Shown here: piece by piece, positions 26,069 to 35,309 of the stretch | Position numbering within the stretch: the first letter of the stretch is position 1 | Layout of the letters: every line of letters begins with the position of its first letter | From: Deltaproteobacteria bacterium | Lineage (GTDB): Bacteria; Desulfobacterota; Deferrisomatia; Deferrisomatales; JACRMM01 | Length of the DNA: 64,000 bases | NCBI GenBank assembly: GCA_016214985.1 | Contig: JACRMM010000015.1 | Location: forward strand, 108,824-172,823 | Direction of reading: 5' to 3' | The notes under the pieces: generated by a model | The model's database searches: none | Seen by the model: only the letters and a program-made list of their open reading frames with translations | What the model was told of the DNA's origin: nothing | Program-made: the position numbers and the translations under genes

Positions 26069-27217
26069 GTGAGCCCCGCCGACGCCCTGGGCGGCCTCTT
26101 GGGAGGCGGCAGCTCGACGCCCTCGGTGCGCCGCCCCGCGGTGCGGGTCTCCTTCGGGGGTGGCGCCGGCGGGGGCGGGGGCCTCTCGGGCCTCGCCTCG
26201 GCCGCGTCCGGCGCCCTGGGCCTGGGGGGCGAGGGCCCCGACCCCTGGGCCGAGAGCCTCGTGGCGGTGACCGTGGAGGGGGGCCTCGCCCCCTTCGTCA
26301 ACGCCGCCGAGGTGGAGCTCGCCCCGGGCGGGCGGGCCCCTGCGGTGGCCCTGGGCGACGAGGGATCGGTGGCGCTTGGCTTCGGGGACCAGGGCCCGGC
26401 GACGGTCTTCACGGGCCAGGTGTGGTCGCTCTCCCGCGGACTCGGCCGGACGCTTCGCTTTACGGCCACCGACGCGGGGGGGAAGCTCGCGCGCCTGCGA
26501 GTGAACCAGGCCTTCGAGGCCATGAGCGCCGGCGATGTGGTGCAGCAGCTCGCCTCGTCGGCCGGGGTCACGCCCGGGCAGGTCCAGGCGGGGGAGCGCT
26601 TCCCGTATCTGGTCCTGGACGACCGGCGCACGGCCTGGGACCACCTGGCCGAGCTGGCGCGCCGCTCGGGGCTCCTCGGCTGGGTCACGTCCGCGGGGGA
26701 GGTGGTCTTCGCAGCCGTGACGCCGGGCTCGCCGGCGCAGACCTTCGCCTATGGCGCCGACCTGCTGAGCCTGGACGCGTGGGAGTCGCCGCCGGCCCTG
26801 GGGGCGGTGACCGTGCGCGGCGACGGCGCTGCCGGGTCGAAGGGTCAGGACGCCTGGAGCTGGTTTGCCAAGGACCCCGGTCCGGTGACGGGCCAGGCTG
26901 GCTCCGGCGCGCCCGAGCGGAGTTTCCGGGACGGAGCGCTGCGCTCCGGTCAAGCCGTAAACGCGGCAGCCTCCTCCCTGGCCGACGCCGCGGGGCGGGG
27001 GAACGTGACGGTCGCGGCGCTGGTGCCGGGGGCGCCGGCGGTTGGAGTCGGGGGCACGGTGCGCCTCTCCGGCTGCCCCCAGGCCGAGCTCGACGGCGAG
27101 TACCTGGTGGCGCGGGTGCGCCACCGCTATGCCAAGGGCGAGGGTTTCACCACGACGCTTCGGCTCGTCGGTCTGGGCGGCGGGGGCGGCGCCGGCGCAG
27201 GGGGGGGGCTCCTGTGA
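26069..27217 (+). CDS. Baseplate hub protein (gpD/late control type)
   Basis: The 382-residue protein has a glycine-rich N-terminal extension (about 1-60) and then the gpD/VgrG-gp27-like hub: LAPFVNAAEVELAPGGRAPA, FTGQVWSLSRGLGRTLRFTA, LARLRVNQAFEAMSAGDVVQ, ERFPYLVLDDRRTAWDHLAE, LARRSGLLGWVTSAGEVVF. The C-terminal part (PGAPAVGVGGTVRLSG, LDGEYLVARVRHRYAKGEGF) is also typical. It would form the trimer-to-hexamer adaptor on which the spike sits. The start GTG lies 10 bases after the protease stop, and the stop overlaps the spike start. Confidence 0.85.
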   Translation: MSPADALGGLLGGGSSTPSVRRPAVRVSFGGGAGGGGGLSGLASAASGALGLGGEGPDPWAESLVAVTVEGGLAPFVNAAEVELAPGGRAPAVALGDEGSVALGFGDQGPATVFTGQVWSLSRGLGRTLRFTATDAGGKLARLRVNQAFEAMSAGDVVQQLASSAGVTPGQVQAGERFPYLVLDDRRTAWDHLAELARRSGLLGWVTSAGEVVFAAVTPGSPAQTFAYGADLLSLDAWESPPALGAVTVRGDGAAGSKGQDAWSWFAKDPGPVTGQAGSGAPERSFRDGALRSGQAVNAAASSLADAAGRGNVTVAALVPGAPAVGVGGTVRLSGCPQAELDGEYLVARVRHRYAKGEGFTTTLRLVGLGGGGGAGAGGGLL

Positions 27218-27858
27218 CGCTCTACGAGACGATCCGGCGCCTGGTGCGCGAGGAGGTCGGGCAGGTGCGCACCGCGGAGCTGGGCGTCGTGCAGGCCCAG
27301 CACCCCCATGCCTCGGACTCGGACACGGACAACTACGCCTGCACGGTCGAGCTCCGTGACTCGGGGATCGTGCTGAAGCAGGTGCCGGTGGCCACGCAGC
27401 GGATTGGGAGCGTCAGCATCCCGGCCGTGGGCGAGCTCGTGCTGGTGCAGTTCGTGGGTGGCGACCTCAACGCGCCGGTCATCACGGGGCGGCTCTACAA
27501 CGAAGAGGACCGGCCGCCGTCGAGCGACGACGGCCAGTGGATCCTCCACCTGCCCCTGGGAGCGGGCGACTCCGACGCGGTGCACGTGGAACTCCACTCG
27601 ACCGACAAACGCGAGCTCCTCCTGAAGCTCGGGAGTGCGCTCACTCTCACCCTGAAGGACGACGACCCGGTCGTCGAGATCGATGTGGACGGCGGCAAGG
27701 CGGCGCTCGCGATCGCCCGCGACGGCGGCGTGACGATCACGAGCCAGGGGAGCCTCAAGGTCGAGGCCTCCACCGATGTGGCCCTGAAGGGCGCCAACGT
27801 GAAGGTCGAAGCCTCGGGAGAGCTCACGCTCAAGGGCGCGGTGGTGAACATCAACTGA
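27214..27858 (+). CDS. Spike/baseplate assembly protein V
   Basis: The 214-residue protein has an N-terminal helix, then an OB-fold (LGVVQAQHPHA, NYACTVELRDSG, VPVATQRIGSVSIPAVGELV, LVQFVGGDLNAPVITGRLYN) of the gpV/gp5/VgrG class. The C-terminal region has repeating short strands (GGVTITSQGSLKVEASTDVA, GANVKVEASGELTLKGAVVN) that form a triple-stranded beta-helix spike. Start GTG overlaps the hub stop (GTGA). Together with the hub and PAAR gene it completes the puncturing device. Confidence 0.88.
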   Translation: MTLYETIRRLVREEVGQVRTAELGVVQAQHPHASDSDTDNYACTVELRDSGIVLKQVPVATQRIGSVSIPAVGELVLVQFVGGDLNAPVITGRLYNEEDRPPSSDDGQWILHLPLGAGDSDAVHVELHSTDKRELLLKLGSALTLTLKDDDPVVEIDVDGGKAALAIARDGGVTITSQGSLKVEASTDVALKGANVKVEASGELTLKGAVVNIN

Positions 27859-27917
27859 CGCTAGGACGCTGGGAAGCCAATAACTGGGAACGCGGAACTG
27901 GGAACTGGGAACTCGTC

Positions 27918-28313
27918 ATGGGTAATCCGGCGGCGAAACAGGGGGATCGGGTGGTGGCGACGGACCTCCACATCGTGATGATCCCGACGCCCGGGGGGCC
28001 GGTGCCCACGCCCCTGCCGAACCCGTTCGCGGGGATGCTCGACGGGGGGCTGAGCTCCGACGTCAACATCGAGGGAAAGGCCGCGGCGGTCGTGGGCAGC
28101 ACGGCCACGAACTCGCCGCCCCATGTGCCCGCGGGCGGCCCGTTCCAGGTGCCGCCAAAGGACAAGGCCACCGTCATGACGGGGAGCGGCACGGTGCTCA
28201 TCAACGGCAAACCCGCCGCCCGGTGCGGCGACACGGCCCTGACCTGCAACGATCCCGCCGACCTGCCCGTGGGCCAGGTGGTCGCGGCGGGTACGGTGCT
28301 CATCGGAGGGTGA
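27918..28313 (+). CDS. PAAR-type spike tip protein
   Basis: The 131-residue protein reads PAAKQGDRVVATDLHIVMIP at the N-terminus and repeats the PAAR pattern: VNIEGKAAAVVGSTATNS, TVMTGSGTVLINGKPAARCG, GQVVAAGTVLIGG. Histidines and a cysteine could bind the tip metal. It caps the spike trimer and sharpens it, and PAAR proteins may carry effectors. The 59 bases before it hold a tandem GGGAACT repeat rather than a second gene. Confidence 0.85.
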   Translation: MGNPAAKQGDRVVATDLHIVMIPTPGGPVPTPLPNPFAGMLDGGLSSDVNIEGKAAAVVGSTATNSPPHVPAGGPFQVPPKDKATVMTGSGTVLINGKPAARCGDTALTCNDPADLPVGQVVAAGTVLIGG

Positions 28314-28317
28314 AGCC

Positions 28318-28785
28318 TTGGCAGAGGCGCGACAGCTCCTGACCGACATCCGGCTCCAGCTTCGGCAGCAGGCCTGGCGGCCGGTCTACACCGTGGCCAC
28401 GGACCAGCGTCGCGTGCCCACCCGCGACGGCGCCGCGCAGCTTACCGACCTGGGGACCGTGAGCGGCCGCGACAATCTGGGTCAGGCGATCCTGCTTCGC
28501 CTCCTGACCCCCCGGGGCGAGCTCGCGGGTCTGGGCCATCCCCAGTACGGGTCGCGGCTGCACGAGCTCATCGGCCGGCCGAACAGCGAGACCACCCGGA
28601 ACCTCGCGAAGCTCCACATCCTCGAGGCGCTGCGCGAGGAGCGGCGGGTGGCCAAGGTGGTGGAGGTCGCGGTCGAGCCGCCGCCGGACGGACGGCCGCG
28701 CGACCGGGTGAGCATCCGCTTGAGAGTCGTGCCCCTGGGCGAGAGCCGTGTGCTCGACCTGGGCCCCTTCACGCTGGAACTGTGA
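28318..28785 (+). CDS. Baseplate wedge protein, gp25/gpW-like
   Basis: The 155-residue protein starts at TTG 28318, 4 bases after the PAAR stop. The central part has the gp25 signature: LGTVSGRDNLGQAILLRLLT, PRGELAGLGHPQYGSRLHEL, IGRPNSETTRNLAKLHILEA, then a strand region VVEVAVEPPPDGRPRDRVSI. This wedge component triggers sheath assembly and contraction. Confidence 0.85.
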   Translation: MAEARQLLTDIRLQLRQQAWRPVYTVATDQRRVPTRDGAAQLTDLGTVSGRDNLGQAILLRLLTPRGELAGLGHPQYGSRLHELIGRPNSETTRNLAKLHILEALREERRVAKVVEVAVEPPPDGRPRDRVSIRLRVVPLGESRVLDLGPFTLEL

Positions 28786-28790
28786 GACCA

Positions 28791-28935
28791 GCAGGCTGCC
28801 GAGGAGCAGCCTGCGTGCGCCCCACGGAGGGGGCGCCGAATCAAGGAGCTCGAAGAGCGTAGCGATTCGTGAGGGCTCGAAGGGGCCGCCCCCGAGAACC
28901 CGTAGCTGGAAAACCCACGGAGGGGGTTTTCCAGC
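28791..28935. other. Two strong hairpins inside the operon
   Basis: In a 174-base non-coding interval between gp25 and gpJ lie a perfect 9-bp stem GCAGGCTGC/GCAGCCTGC (28791-28799 and 28806-28814) and a perfect 12-bp stem GCTGGAAAACCC/GGGTTTTCCAGC (28905-28916 and 28924-28935). The otherwise tightly packed operon makes this gap stand out. Possible roles are partial termination, RNA processing or a repeated element. Confidence 0.55.
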
Positions 28936-28959
28936 CCCCTGATAGACCAGGAGCCAGCC

Positions 28960-30726
28960 GTGAGCTTCCGACGCCGGACCTTCCCCGAAGTGCTCGACAG
29001 CCTCCTCCTGGAGATCGCCGGAGGCGTGGCGGCCGAGGACCACCCCTTCCCTCCGCCGGGCTCCGCGCCCTACCGGCACAGCCTCGAGCACCCGCCCGTG
29101 GGTCAGGTCGTGAGCGTATACGGCAGCCGCGATGGCCAGCCCTGGCGGTTCCACGAGGGCAAGGACTACCGTCTGGGGTCCGACCAGCGCACGCTCGAGT
29201 GGCTGGAGGCCGCCGAGACGCCCGACGCGGGCACGCTCGTGCAGGTGAACTACCTGCCGACCTCGGCCCAGCCCGTACTGACCGACCTTCAGACCGGCAG
29301 CGTGGTGCGCACGCTGGCCGAGACCCTGGGCCTCGAGCTCGCACGCCTCTATGCGCAGCTCGAAGCCGTGTACCGGGCGGGCTTCGTCGACACCGCCACG
29401 GACTCCTCCCTCGACAACGTGGTGGCGCTCCTCGGCGTCGAGCGAGTGCGCGCGGGCCGGCCCGCGGGCGAGGTCCAGTTCACCCGGGCGGCGTCGGCCA
29501 AGGGCGCCGTCACGATCCCGGCGGGCACCCGCGTCGTGACGCCGAGCGGCGACGTGGAGTACGAGACTACGGCCACGGTGACCCTGGCGCCGGCCCAGAC
29601 CGCGATCCGTGTGCTCGCGCGCGACCGGGAGGCGAACGAGCCCGTGCCTGCCGACAGCCTCACCGTGCTTCCGGTGCCCCTGGCCGGGATCGAGAAGGTT
29701 ACGAACCCCGGGCCCACGGCCATCTCCACCGCCGACGAAACCGACGGTGAGCTCAGGGAGCGGGCGAAGAACTTCCTGCACGGCAGCGAGCGGGCCACTC
29801 TGGGGGCGCTGAAGCAGGCCATCGCCCGCCAGCAGGTGAGCGTCGAGCTCGAGGAGGACCCGGAGCAGCCGGGCCTCGTGCGCTACACCCTCCACGTCGA
29901 CGCCCTGACCCCGGAGCTCGAGCAGCGCGTGCTGGCCGCTGTGGAAGACGCGCGGCCCGCCGGCGTGCGGGTGGTGCCCAAAGGCTTCGTGCCCCCCAAG
30001 CCGGTGGACCTGGAACTCCGCCTCACGACCGCGACGGGCCTTACCGAGCAGGATCTGCGGGCGGCGCACCGGGCGGTCAAGGCCAAGGTCGAGGACTACT
30101 TCCGGCGGCTCCCGGCCAGGGAGAACGCCAGCCTCACGCGCCTGGTAGGCCTTGCCATGAATGTCCCCGAAGTGCTGGACGCCCGGGTGGCGAGCGCCTC
30201 GGTGGAAGGCGCGAGCGTCGTCGACGCCGCGGCGGGGCTCCTCCTACTGGCCGACGTCCCCACCGTGCTCGGTGAGCTCCGACTCTGCGACCCCGGCCTG
30301 CCCACCGCGCTGAACGCCACGGTCACCTTCGTGGCCGGCGTGACAGCCGCTGACCAGCGGACGATCGAGGGCGATCTGGCCGCGGCGGTCGCTTACTGGA
30401 ACGAGCGAAACGCGAGCGACCTGCCGGCCGATGCTGACGCGCGGGAGCGCGCGGTGCGGGAGGTCTCCTTCGGCAAGCTCCTGCGGGCGGTCACCCTGCC
30501 CGGCAAGCCTGCCGCCGACCTGAGGGCCTACGACGAGGCCGAGCCCGGCACTCTGGCGCTGCCCACGGCGGCGAGCGTGGCCGACTACCGCGTGGTGTTC
30601 GCCCTGACCCAGCCCACGGGCCTTTCGCGCACGCTCACGGCCGACACCGACACCTACGCCCTCTCGCCCGCGGAGCGGCTGAGCCTCGCCGGCGCGGAGG
30701 TCGCAGTGGAGGGCCCGCATGGGTAG
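28960..30726 (+). CDS. Baseplate wedge protein, gpJ-like
   Basis: The 588-residue protein contains the gpJ core: TDLQTGSVVRTLAETLGLEL, YRAGFVDTATDSSLDNVVAL, LGVERVRAGRPAGEVQFTRA, AVTIPAGTRVVTPSGDVEYE, then VPAGS-like EANEPVPADSLTVLP and ADETDGELRERAKNFLHGSE. The C-terminal half has repeated domains (VDLELRLTTATGLTEQDLRA, NATVTFVAGVTAADQRTIEG). gpJ forms the wedge ring that links hub, sheath and fibres. Start GTG 28960 has CAGGAG upstream. The stop overlaps the next start by 8 bases. Confidence 0.88.
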   Translation: MSFRRRTFPEVLDSLLLEIAGGVAAEDHPFPPPGSAPYRHSLEHPPVGQVVSVYGSRDGQPWRFHEGKDYRLGSDQRTLEWLEAAETPDAGTLVQVNYLPTSAQPVLTDLQTGSVVRTLAETLGLELARLYAQLEAVYRAGFVDTATDSSLDNVVALLGVERVRAGRPAGEVQFTRAASAKGAVTIPAGTRVVTPSGDVEYETTATVTLAPAQTAIRVLARDREANEPVPADSLTVLPVPLAGIEKVTNPGPTAISTADETDGELRERAKNFLHGSERATLGALKQAIARQQVSVELEEDPEQPGLVRYTLHVDALTPELEQRVLAAVEDARPAGVRVVPKGFVPPKPVDLELRLTTATGLTEQDLRAAHRAVKAKVEDYFRRLPARENASLTRLVGLAMNVPEVLDARVASASVEGASVVDAAAGLLLLADVPTVLGELRLCDPGLPTALNATVTFVAGVTAADQRTIEGDLAAAVAYWNERNASDLPADADARERAVREVSFGKLLRAVTLPGKPAADLRAYDEAEPGTLALPTAASVADYRVVFALTQPTGLSRTLTADTDTYALSPAERLSLAGAEVAVEGPHG

Positions 30727-33487
30727 CTTCGAGCGACTGCGCGACCGGCTGCCGAGCCTCTGGCGGCCCGACGACGACGTGGCGGGCCAGTGGCTGCCGT
30801 TGCGTCGCTTGGACCTCGCGGCGCTGAACGGCTCCCCCCCCTGGCCCGGCACCGTGGCCGACGGCGACAACACCGTGGTCGTCACGCTGCCCGCGCCGCT
30901 GCTGGTGCGGACGGTGGGGCTCGCACCGGCTGCGGCCCGCCACCCCATCGCGGTGCTCGAGCTCTACCGCTTCGAGGGCGGCCGCCCCGCGGCGTTGCCC
31001 TCGGCGGTGGCCCGGGTGGAGCGGGGCACCGCGCGGCTTGCGGCCGAGTTTCGCGAGGCGCGGTTCGCCCTGCGCCTGAAGCGCCCGGGCCTCCTGTCGC
31101 TCCTCCTGCGGGCAGCGGCCGACGCCTTCGACGAGGCCGACGAGGAGGCAGGGCTCGTGCTCCGGTCCCACTGGTTCCGCTACGCCGACGGGGGGGTCAC
31201 GAGCCCCTGGCTCCGGCGCGCGCGAACCCTGGCGGGGCCGCCGACGCCGCCCGTGCCGGTGGCGGCCGACGAGGACGTGCTCGAGTTCCCCTACGTGGCG
31301 GACCTGGCTCGGCAGGGCTCGCTCCTGGGCCTCCTGCCCTGGCGTGACCCGCTCTCCCAACGCGAGGCCGTGGAGCCCTACCGACTGAGGATCGCCCGCA
31401 TCGTGGCGCTCTACCGCGAGGGCCTCGGCACCCTGGGCGCGCTGCGCAATATGACCGAGGCGCTCCTTTCGAAAGACCGGGACCTCCCGGAGGCCGACCA
31501 GGAGCGCCCCTTCGCGGTGGAGGAGTTCACGCCCCTCGGTGGGCGGGTGGCGCCGGGGACGACGCGGGGCGCACCCGACGGCCTTCTCGGCCCCCTGATG
31601 CGCTGGTCGGTGACGAGCGAGGGGTTCGACCCCGAGCCCGGCACGCTCTATGTCGAGGGCGTCGCGCCCGTGGCCGGTGTCACCGAGGCCACCGCGGGGC
31701 CGCTCGTGGAACTCTTCAGCGCGGGAACGCAGCGCGTGCGCCGGGGGCTCGCCTACGAAGGGACCCTGGCGCCCGGACAGGCCCTTCGGGTCCGGCCTGC
31801 CTTCGGCTCCTGGCTGGGTGGCGCGGAAGGGCTGCGGCGGGCCCGGTCGGTGCCGGGGCCGAGCGCGGTCGCCGACCCCGCCGCGCCGGGCCCCTGGGAT
31901 GCGGTGGCGGCACCGGGGGCGCCTACGGGCACCGTGACGGCGCTCCTGGCCACGCGGGACGGTGCGTTGTGGGCGGCTGACGTCGCCGCCGGAGCGAGCC
32001 GACTCCACCGCTTCGACGGCCGCGCGTGGACCGAGGCCCTGGCGGGCCTGCCCGAGGTGCACGCCCTGGCGCAGGACGGCGACACCCTCTGGCTCGCCAC
32101 GGCCGGGGGGCTCGCCCGGCTGGCCCTCTACCCCTCAGCCGGCGCCTTAACAAGCGTTCCGGCGCCGGCCGACCTCGTGGGTGCCGCGGTGCACGCGCTG
32201 CTCCGCGACGCCGGGGGCCGGTGGTGGGCCGGCACGGCCACGGGGCTCGCCCGGCTCCAGGCCTCCGGTGCCCTGGAGCCCGCGGGGGTGGGCGGCGACG
32301 CCGCGACCTCCACGGCGGTCTACGCCCTGCACGAGGACGCCTCGGGCACACTCTTCCTGGGCGCCGAGCGGGGGCTCTTCCGCTACCAGCCGGGCAGCGG
32401 TGCCTGGCACTGGTACGAGGGCCGCGACCACTCGGACCAGTTCCCGGACTGGAAGCCCTTCTTCCCCGAGAAGAGCGGTACCGAGAGGGGCTTCCCGGCC
32501 GAGGCCGAGGTGTTCCTGCCGCCGGTGCGCAGCGTGCGGCGCGGCCGCGACGGCACGATCTGGGTGGGCACGGATCGCGGCATCGCCCGCTACGTCGCGC
32601 GCTCGGTCGGCGGGCTCACCTACACGACGCTCCTCGAGGCGTTTCCCCACGTCACGTCTTCGAGGGTGCACGCGGTTGCGGAGGACGAGCGGGGCCTCCT
32701 GTGGTTTGCCACCGACGACGGCGTCGTCCGCTACGACGGCCGCGATTGGTGGAGGGAGAGGGACGGGGCGCTGCGGCGGGTGCCCGCGCTGCCCCGGGGC
32801 CCGGGCGCCGGCGTGAGTCACTGGCGCTTCGGCCGAGCGGCCGGGGCCTGGGAGGTGTTCGCCGATCGCCGGGCAGGTGCCGGCGACTGGCAACCGCCGC
32901 CTGCGGCGGCGCCGTTGCCCGTGGGCGTGGCGACGCGCGCGCTCGGCTGGACCGACGAGGCCATCGCCGACCTGGGCACCTGGGACGCCGCCGCCGGCAT
33001 CTTCGCCCCCTCGGGGGCCGCGGCGGCCGGGCTTCGGAGTCGCTACAAGCCCGCAGAAGACCGCGTCGTCGACGGGGGCATCCCGGCGCTGCCGCGGGTG
33101 GCCCGGGGCGCCTCCGTGTGGCGCTACCTCAGCCTGGAGGGCGGCGCCGCGCCGCGCCCCGGCCCGGCCTGGACGCGGGAGGGGCGCTTCCTGCCGCTCC
33201 CGGTCACGAAGGAGCCCGCCCTCGAGGGACGCCACGGAAATGCCGACCACCCTCTCAGCCACTTTGACGATGACGCGGCCTTCGCGTACCTGCCGGCGGC
33301 GCGGGTGTGGCTGGCCTGGGAGCCACGGGGTCCCCTGGCCGTCACGGTGCGGTTGGGCCGCCGAGTGCCGGGGGAGACCGTGGACGCCGCGATTCTGGAT
33401 CGTGTCTGGCAGGGCCTTCAGCAGGTGCGCCCGGCCGGCGTGCGGGTGTCGCTGGCCGTGGGCGAGGATCTCGTAAGAAAGCCGTAA
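30719..33487 (+). CDS. Baseplate protein with embedded beta-propeller
   Basis: The 922-residue protein occupies the gpI position after gpJ. Residues about 1-400 start MGSFERLRDRLPSLWRPDDD and include RIARIVALYREGLGTLGALR NMTEALL, the kind of segment seen in baseplate gpI-like proteins (LGTLAALR). Residues about 404-680 are a beta-propeller of two-component-regulator (Reg_prop) type with about six blades: VHALAQDGDTLWLATAGGLA, VHALLRDAGGRWWAGTATGL, VYALHEDASGTLFLGAERGL, VRSVRRGRDGTIWVGTDRGI, VHAVAEDERGLLWFATDDGV. The last 240 residues end in LQQVRPAGVRVSLAVGEDL. In sensors such propellers bind ligands, so this may be a receptor-sensing baseplate element. Confidence 0.75.
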   Translation: MGSFERLRDRLPSLWRPDDDVAGQWLPLRRLDLAALNGSPPWPGTVADGDNTVVVTLPAPLLVRTVGLAPAAARHPIAVLELYRFEGGRPAALPSAVARVERGTARLAAEFREARFALRLKRPGLLSLLLRAAADAFDEADEEAGLVLRSHWFRYADGGVTSPWLRRARTLAGPPTPPVPVAADEDVLEFPYVADLARQGSLLGLLPWRDPLSQREAVEPYRLRIARIVALYREGLGTLGALRNMTEALLSKDRDLPEADQERPFAVEEFTPLGGRVAPGTTRGAPDGLLGPLMRWSVTSEGFDPEPGTLYVEGVAPVAGVTEATAGPLVELFSAGTQRVRRGLAYEGTLAPGQALRVRPAFGSWLGGAEGLRRARSVPGPSAVADPAAPGPWDAVAAPGAPTGTVTALLATRDGALWAADVAAGASRLHRFDGRAWTEALAGLPEVHALAQDGDTLWLATAGGLARLALYPSAGALTSVPAPADLVGAAVHALLRDAGGRWWAGTATGLARLQASGALEPAGVGGDAATSTAVYALHEDASGTLFLGAERGLFRYQPGSGAWHWYEGRDHSDQFPDWKPFFPEKSGTERGFPAEAEVFLPPVRSVRRGRDGTIWVGTDRGIARYVARSVGGLTYTTLLEAFPHVTSSRVHAVAEDERGLLWFATDDGVVRYDGRDWWRERDGALRRVPALPRGPGAGVSHWRFGRAAGAWEVFADRRAGAGDWQPPPAAAPLPVGVATRALGWTDEAIADLGTWDAAAGIFAPSGAAAAGLRSRYKPAEDRVVDGGIPALPRVARGASVWRYLSLEGGAAPRPGPAWTREGRFLPLPVTKEPALEGRHGNADHPLSHFDDDAAFAYLPAARVWLAWEPRGPLAVTVRLGRRVPGETVDAAILDRVWQGLQQVRPAGVRVSLAVGEDLVRKP

Positions 33488-33510
33488 AGGTATCGGATGG
33501 AGGGAGAGCC

Positions 33511-35067
33511 ATGGGAGTGCAGGAAGACCTGAACGCACTGGCGGGCAAACAGCCGGGAGACCTGATCCAGGCGGCGCACTGGAACGCGCTGGTGGCCGCG
33601 GTGAAGCTCGTGGAGCAGTCGCTTCGCCAGGACCTGACGGCGCTCGCGGACTCCACCGACGAGCGCTTCGCCGCAGTCTCGGCCACGCTCGACGCTCTGG
33701 GCGGCCGCATCGACGGTGTCGAGGGGCGCGTGGACGCCCTCGAGACCGGGCTCCAGGGCGTCAACAATTCCCTGGCGGCGCTGCGGGCGCGCTTCCGGCG
33801 GGTGACGATGCGCACTGGGCGGGCCACCTACGCTCTGGGCGAGCTGGCGGAGATCACGGCGAAGGTCTCCGACGTCGACGGCGCTGACCTCGACCTGTCG
33901 GTCGCGGCCAACCGCCCGTGGGTCGACTTCGTCACCGTCTGGGGCCAGTTGAGGCCGGCGCCGGGCTTCCTGGCCGTCGGGGGAGGCGGGGACCGGACGC
34001 TGTGCGTGCGGGTGAATGCCCAGGGAGAGGCCAAGGTACTCCTGCGGGCCGACCACGCGGCGGACCTCTCCGAGGAGGTCGAGCTCCAGATGGCGACCTT
34101 TATGACCACGAAGATGGGAGCCCAGGAGAAGGAGGTCTCGGCCGTGTTCCTCGACTCCAACACCCCGAGCGACGACGGCGTGAAGGATGCCTTCCGGAGG
34201 ATGTCGGCCGAGTATGATCGGGCCGGCGGGAGGGCGATGCGCGAGTACGTCGACGGGTACTACCTCCACGGCGCGGTGGCCGCCGCCGACCCGCCAGTGG
34301 CGGCCCAGACCTGGCGCGACTACCGGACGACCGTGGTCGCCCTCGTCAAGGGCGACAACGACCCCGTGACCGCCGACCCGAGCCTGGGGTCCTGCTCGCT
34401 GCAGATCACCTTCCGCGACTGGATCGGGCCGTGGATCGTGGGGACGTACTTCCCGAGCTTCGAGGCCCAGGTGCCGAGCTATCAGGACAAGTTTCACGCG
34501 CGTGTCGGAGCGGACTTCCGCGAATCCGTCGAGGGCCTCAAGATCGAGGTGTCGGAGATCGTGAAGGACAAGGGCGTGCTCGGCCGGCAGCGCGACTACC
34601 TGGCCATGGACGAGGCCTTGGATCGGTTGAACCGTCCGGACCCGCCGCCCTTCTTCTCGATCCTTACCCACCAGGTGCAGGGGGCCATCCGCGTGCAGCA
34701 GGCCGTGGACCAGGGGCGGGTCGCGGCCGCCGGCAAGAGCGAGGCCGCCTTCTTCGCCCTCACCGACGCCCAGGCTCGGGCCGACTCGGCTGCGTCGGCC
34801 ACCAAGGAGGAGCTCGGCGGGTTCGTCGAGCAGCGGATGGGCGAGCTCGAGACCCAGATGAAGAGCCACGTGCAGCAGGCCCAGCAGACCTTCCGCGACG
34901 ACCTCCTGGCGGAGAGCGGGCCCATCAAGGCCGTGGAGCGGCAAGTGGGCGCCATGACGGGCACGGTGGCGGCGCTGAAGGCGCTGAACGTGGCGGACGT
35001 GGCGAGCGGCATCACCGTGATCAGGGGCATGGACAATCGCTTGAAGAACCTGGAGCTGGGCCGCTGA
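33511..35067 (+). CDS. Fibre-like protein with coiled coils (paralogue A)
   Basis: The 518-residue protein starts at ATG 33511 with GGAGGGAGAG upstream. Residues about 40-90 form a coiled coil with spaced phenylalanine and leucine repeats (LDALGGRIDGVEGRVDALET). An Ig-like or carboxypeptidase-regulatory-like domain follows (FVTVWGQLRPAPGFLAVGGG, GEAKVLLRADHAADL), then a mixed domain (SLQITFRDWIGPWIVGTYFP) and a long C-terminal coiled coil (VEQRMGELETQMKSHVQQAQ ... LKALNVADVASGITVIRGMD). It shares layout and several motifs with the protein at 35310. This fits a trimeric or hexameric tail fibre or tether, but no receptor-binding tip domain is recognisable. Confidence 0.6.
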   Translation: MGVQEDLNALAGKQPGDLIQAAHWNALVAAVKLVEQSLRQDLTALADSTDERFAAVSATLDALGGRIDGVEGRVDALETGLQGVNNSLAALRARFRRVTMRTGRATYALGELAEITAKVSDVDGADLDLSVAANRPWVDFVTVWGQLRPAPGFLAVGGGGDRTLCVRVNAQGEAKVLLRADHAADLSEEVELQMATFMTTKMGAQEKEVSAVFLDSNTPSDDGVKDAFRRMSAEYDRAGGRAMREYVDGYYLHGAVAAADPPVAAQTWRDYRTTVVALVKGDNDPVTADPSLGSCSLQITFRDWIGPWIVGTYFPSFEAQVPSYQDKFHARVGADFRESVEGLKIEVSEIVKDKGVLGRQRDYLAMDEALDRLNRPDPPPFFSILTHQVQGAIRVQQAVDQGRVAAAGKSEAAFFALTDAQARADSAASATKEELGGFVEQRMGELETQMKSHVQQAQQTFRDDLLAESGPIKAVERQVGAMTGTVAALKALNVADVASGITVIRGMDNRLKNLELGR

Positions 35068-35109
35068 CCGCCCCGAGGACGTCAAGGCGGGGGCGAGTCA
35101 AGAGCGGAT

Positions 35110-35227
35110 CTCTCGCTGAGGCGCAGAGAACGCAGAGAAGGCAACAAATGAGGCGCATGCGGGTCAAGCCCGCTGCCCGCGCAGTTTATCCCTCTGTGGC
35201 TCAGCGCCTCTACGAGAGACGTCTCTC
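35110..35227. repeat. MITE-like inverted repeat
   Basis: An imperfect inverted repeat with arms of about 27 bases, 35110-35137 (CTCTCGCTGAGGCGCAGAG...) and 35192-35218, flanks a 54-base centre, and the right arm runs into a perfect 14-bp palindrome GAGAGACGTCTCTC (35214-35227). It separates the two fibre paralogues. It resembles non-autonomous dispersed repeats built on CGCAGAG units. Confidence 0.5.
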
Positions 35228-35309
35228 TGTGATCCTGGTTCCGGTGGACGCTTGTCAGATTGCTCAAGGTATTTGACCGTCAAGAGGGTCGAGCGAGTGA
35301 GGAGTGCGG

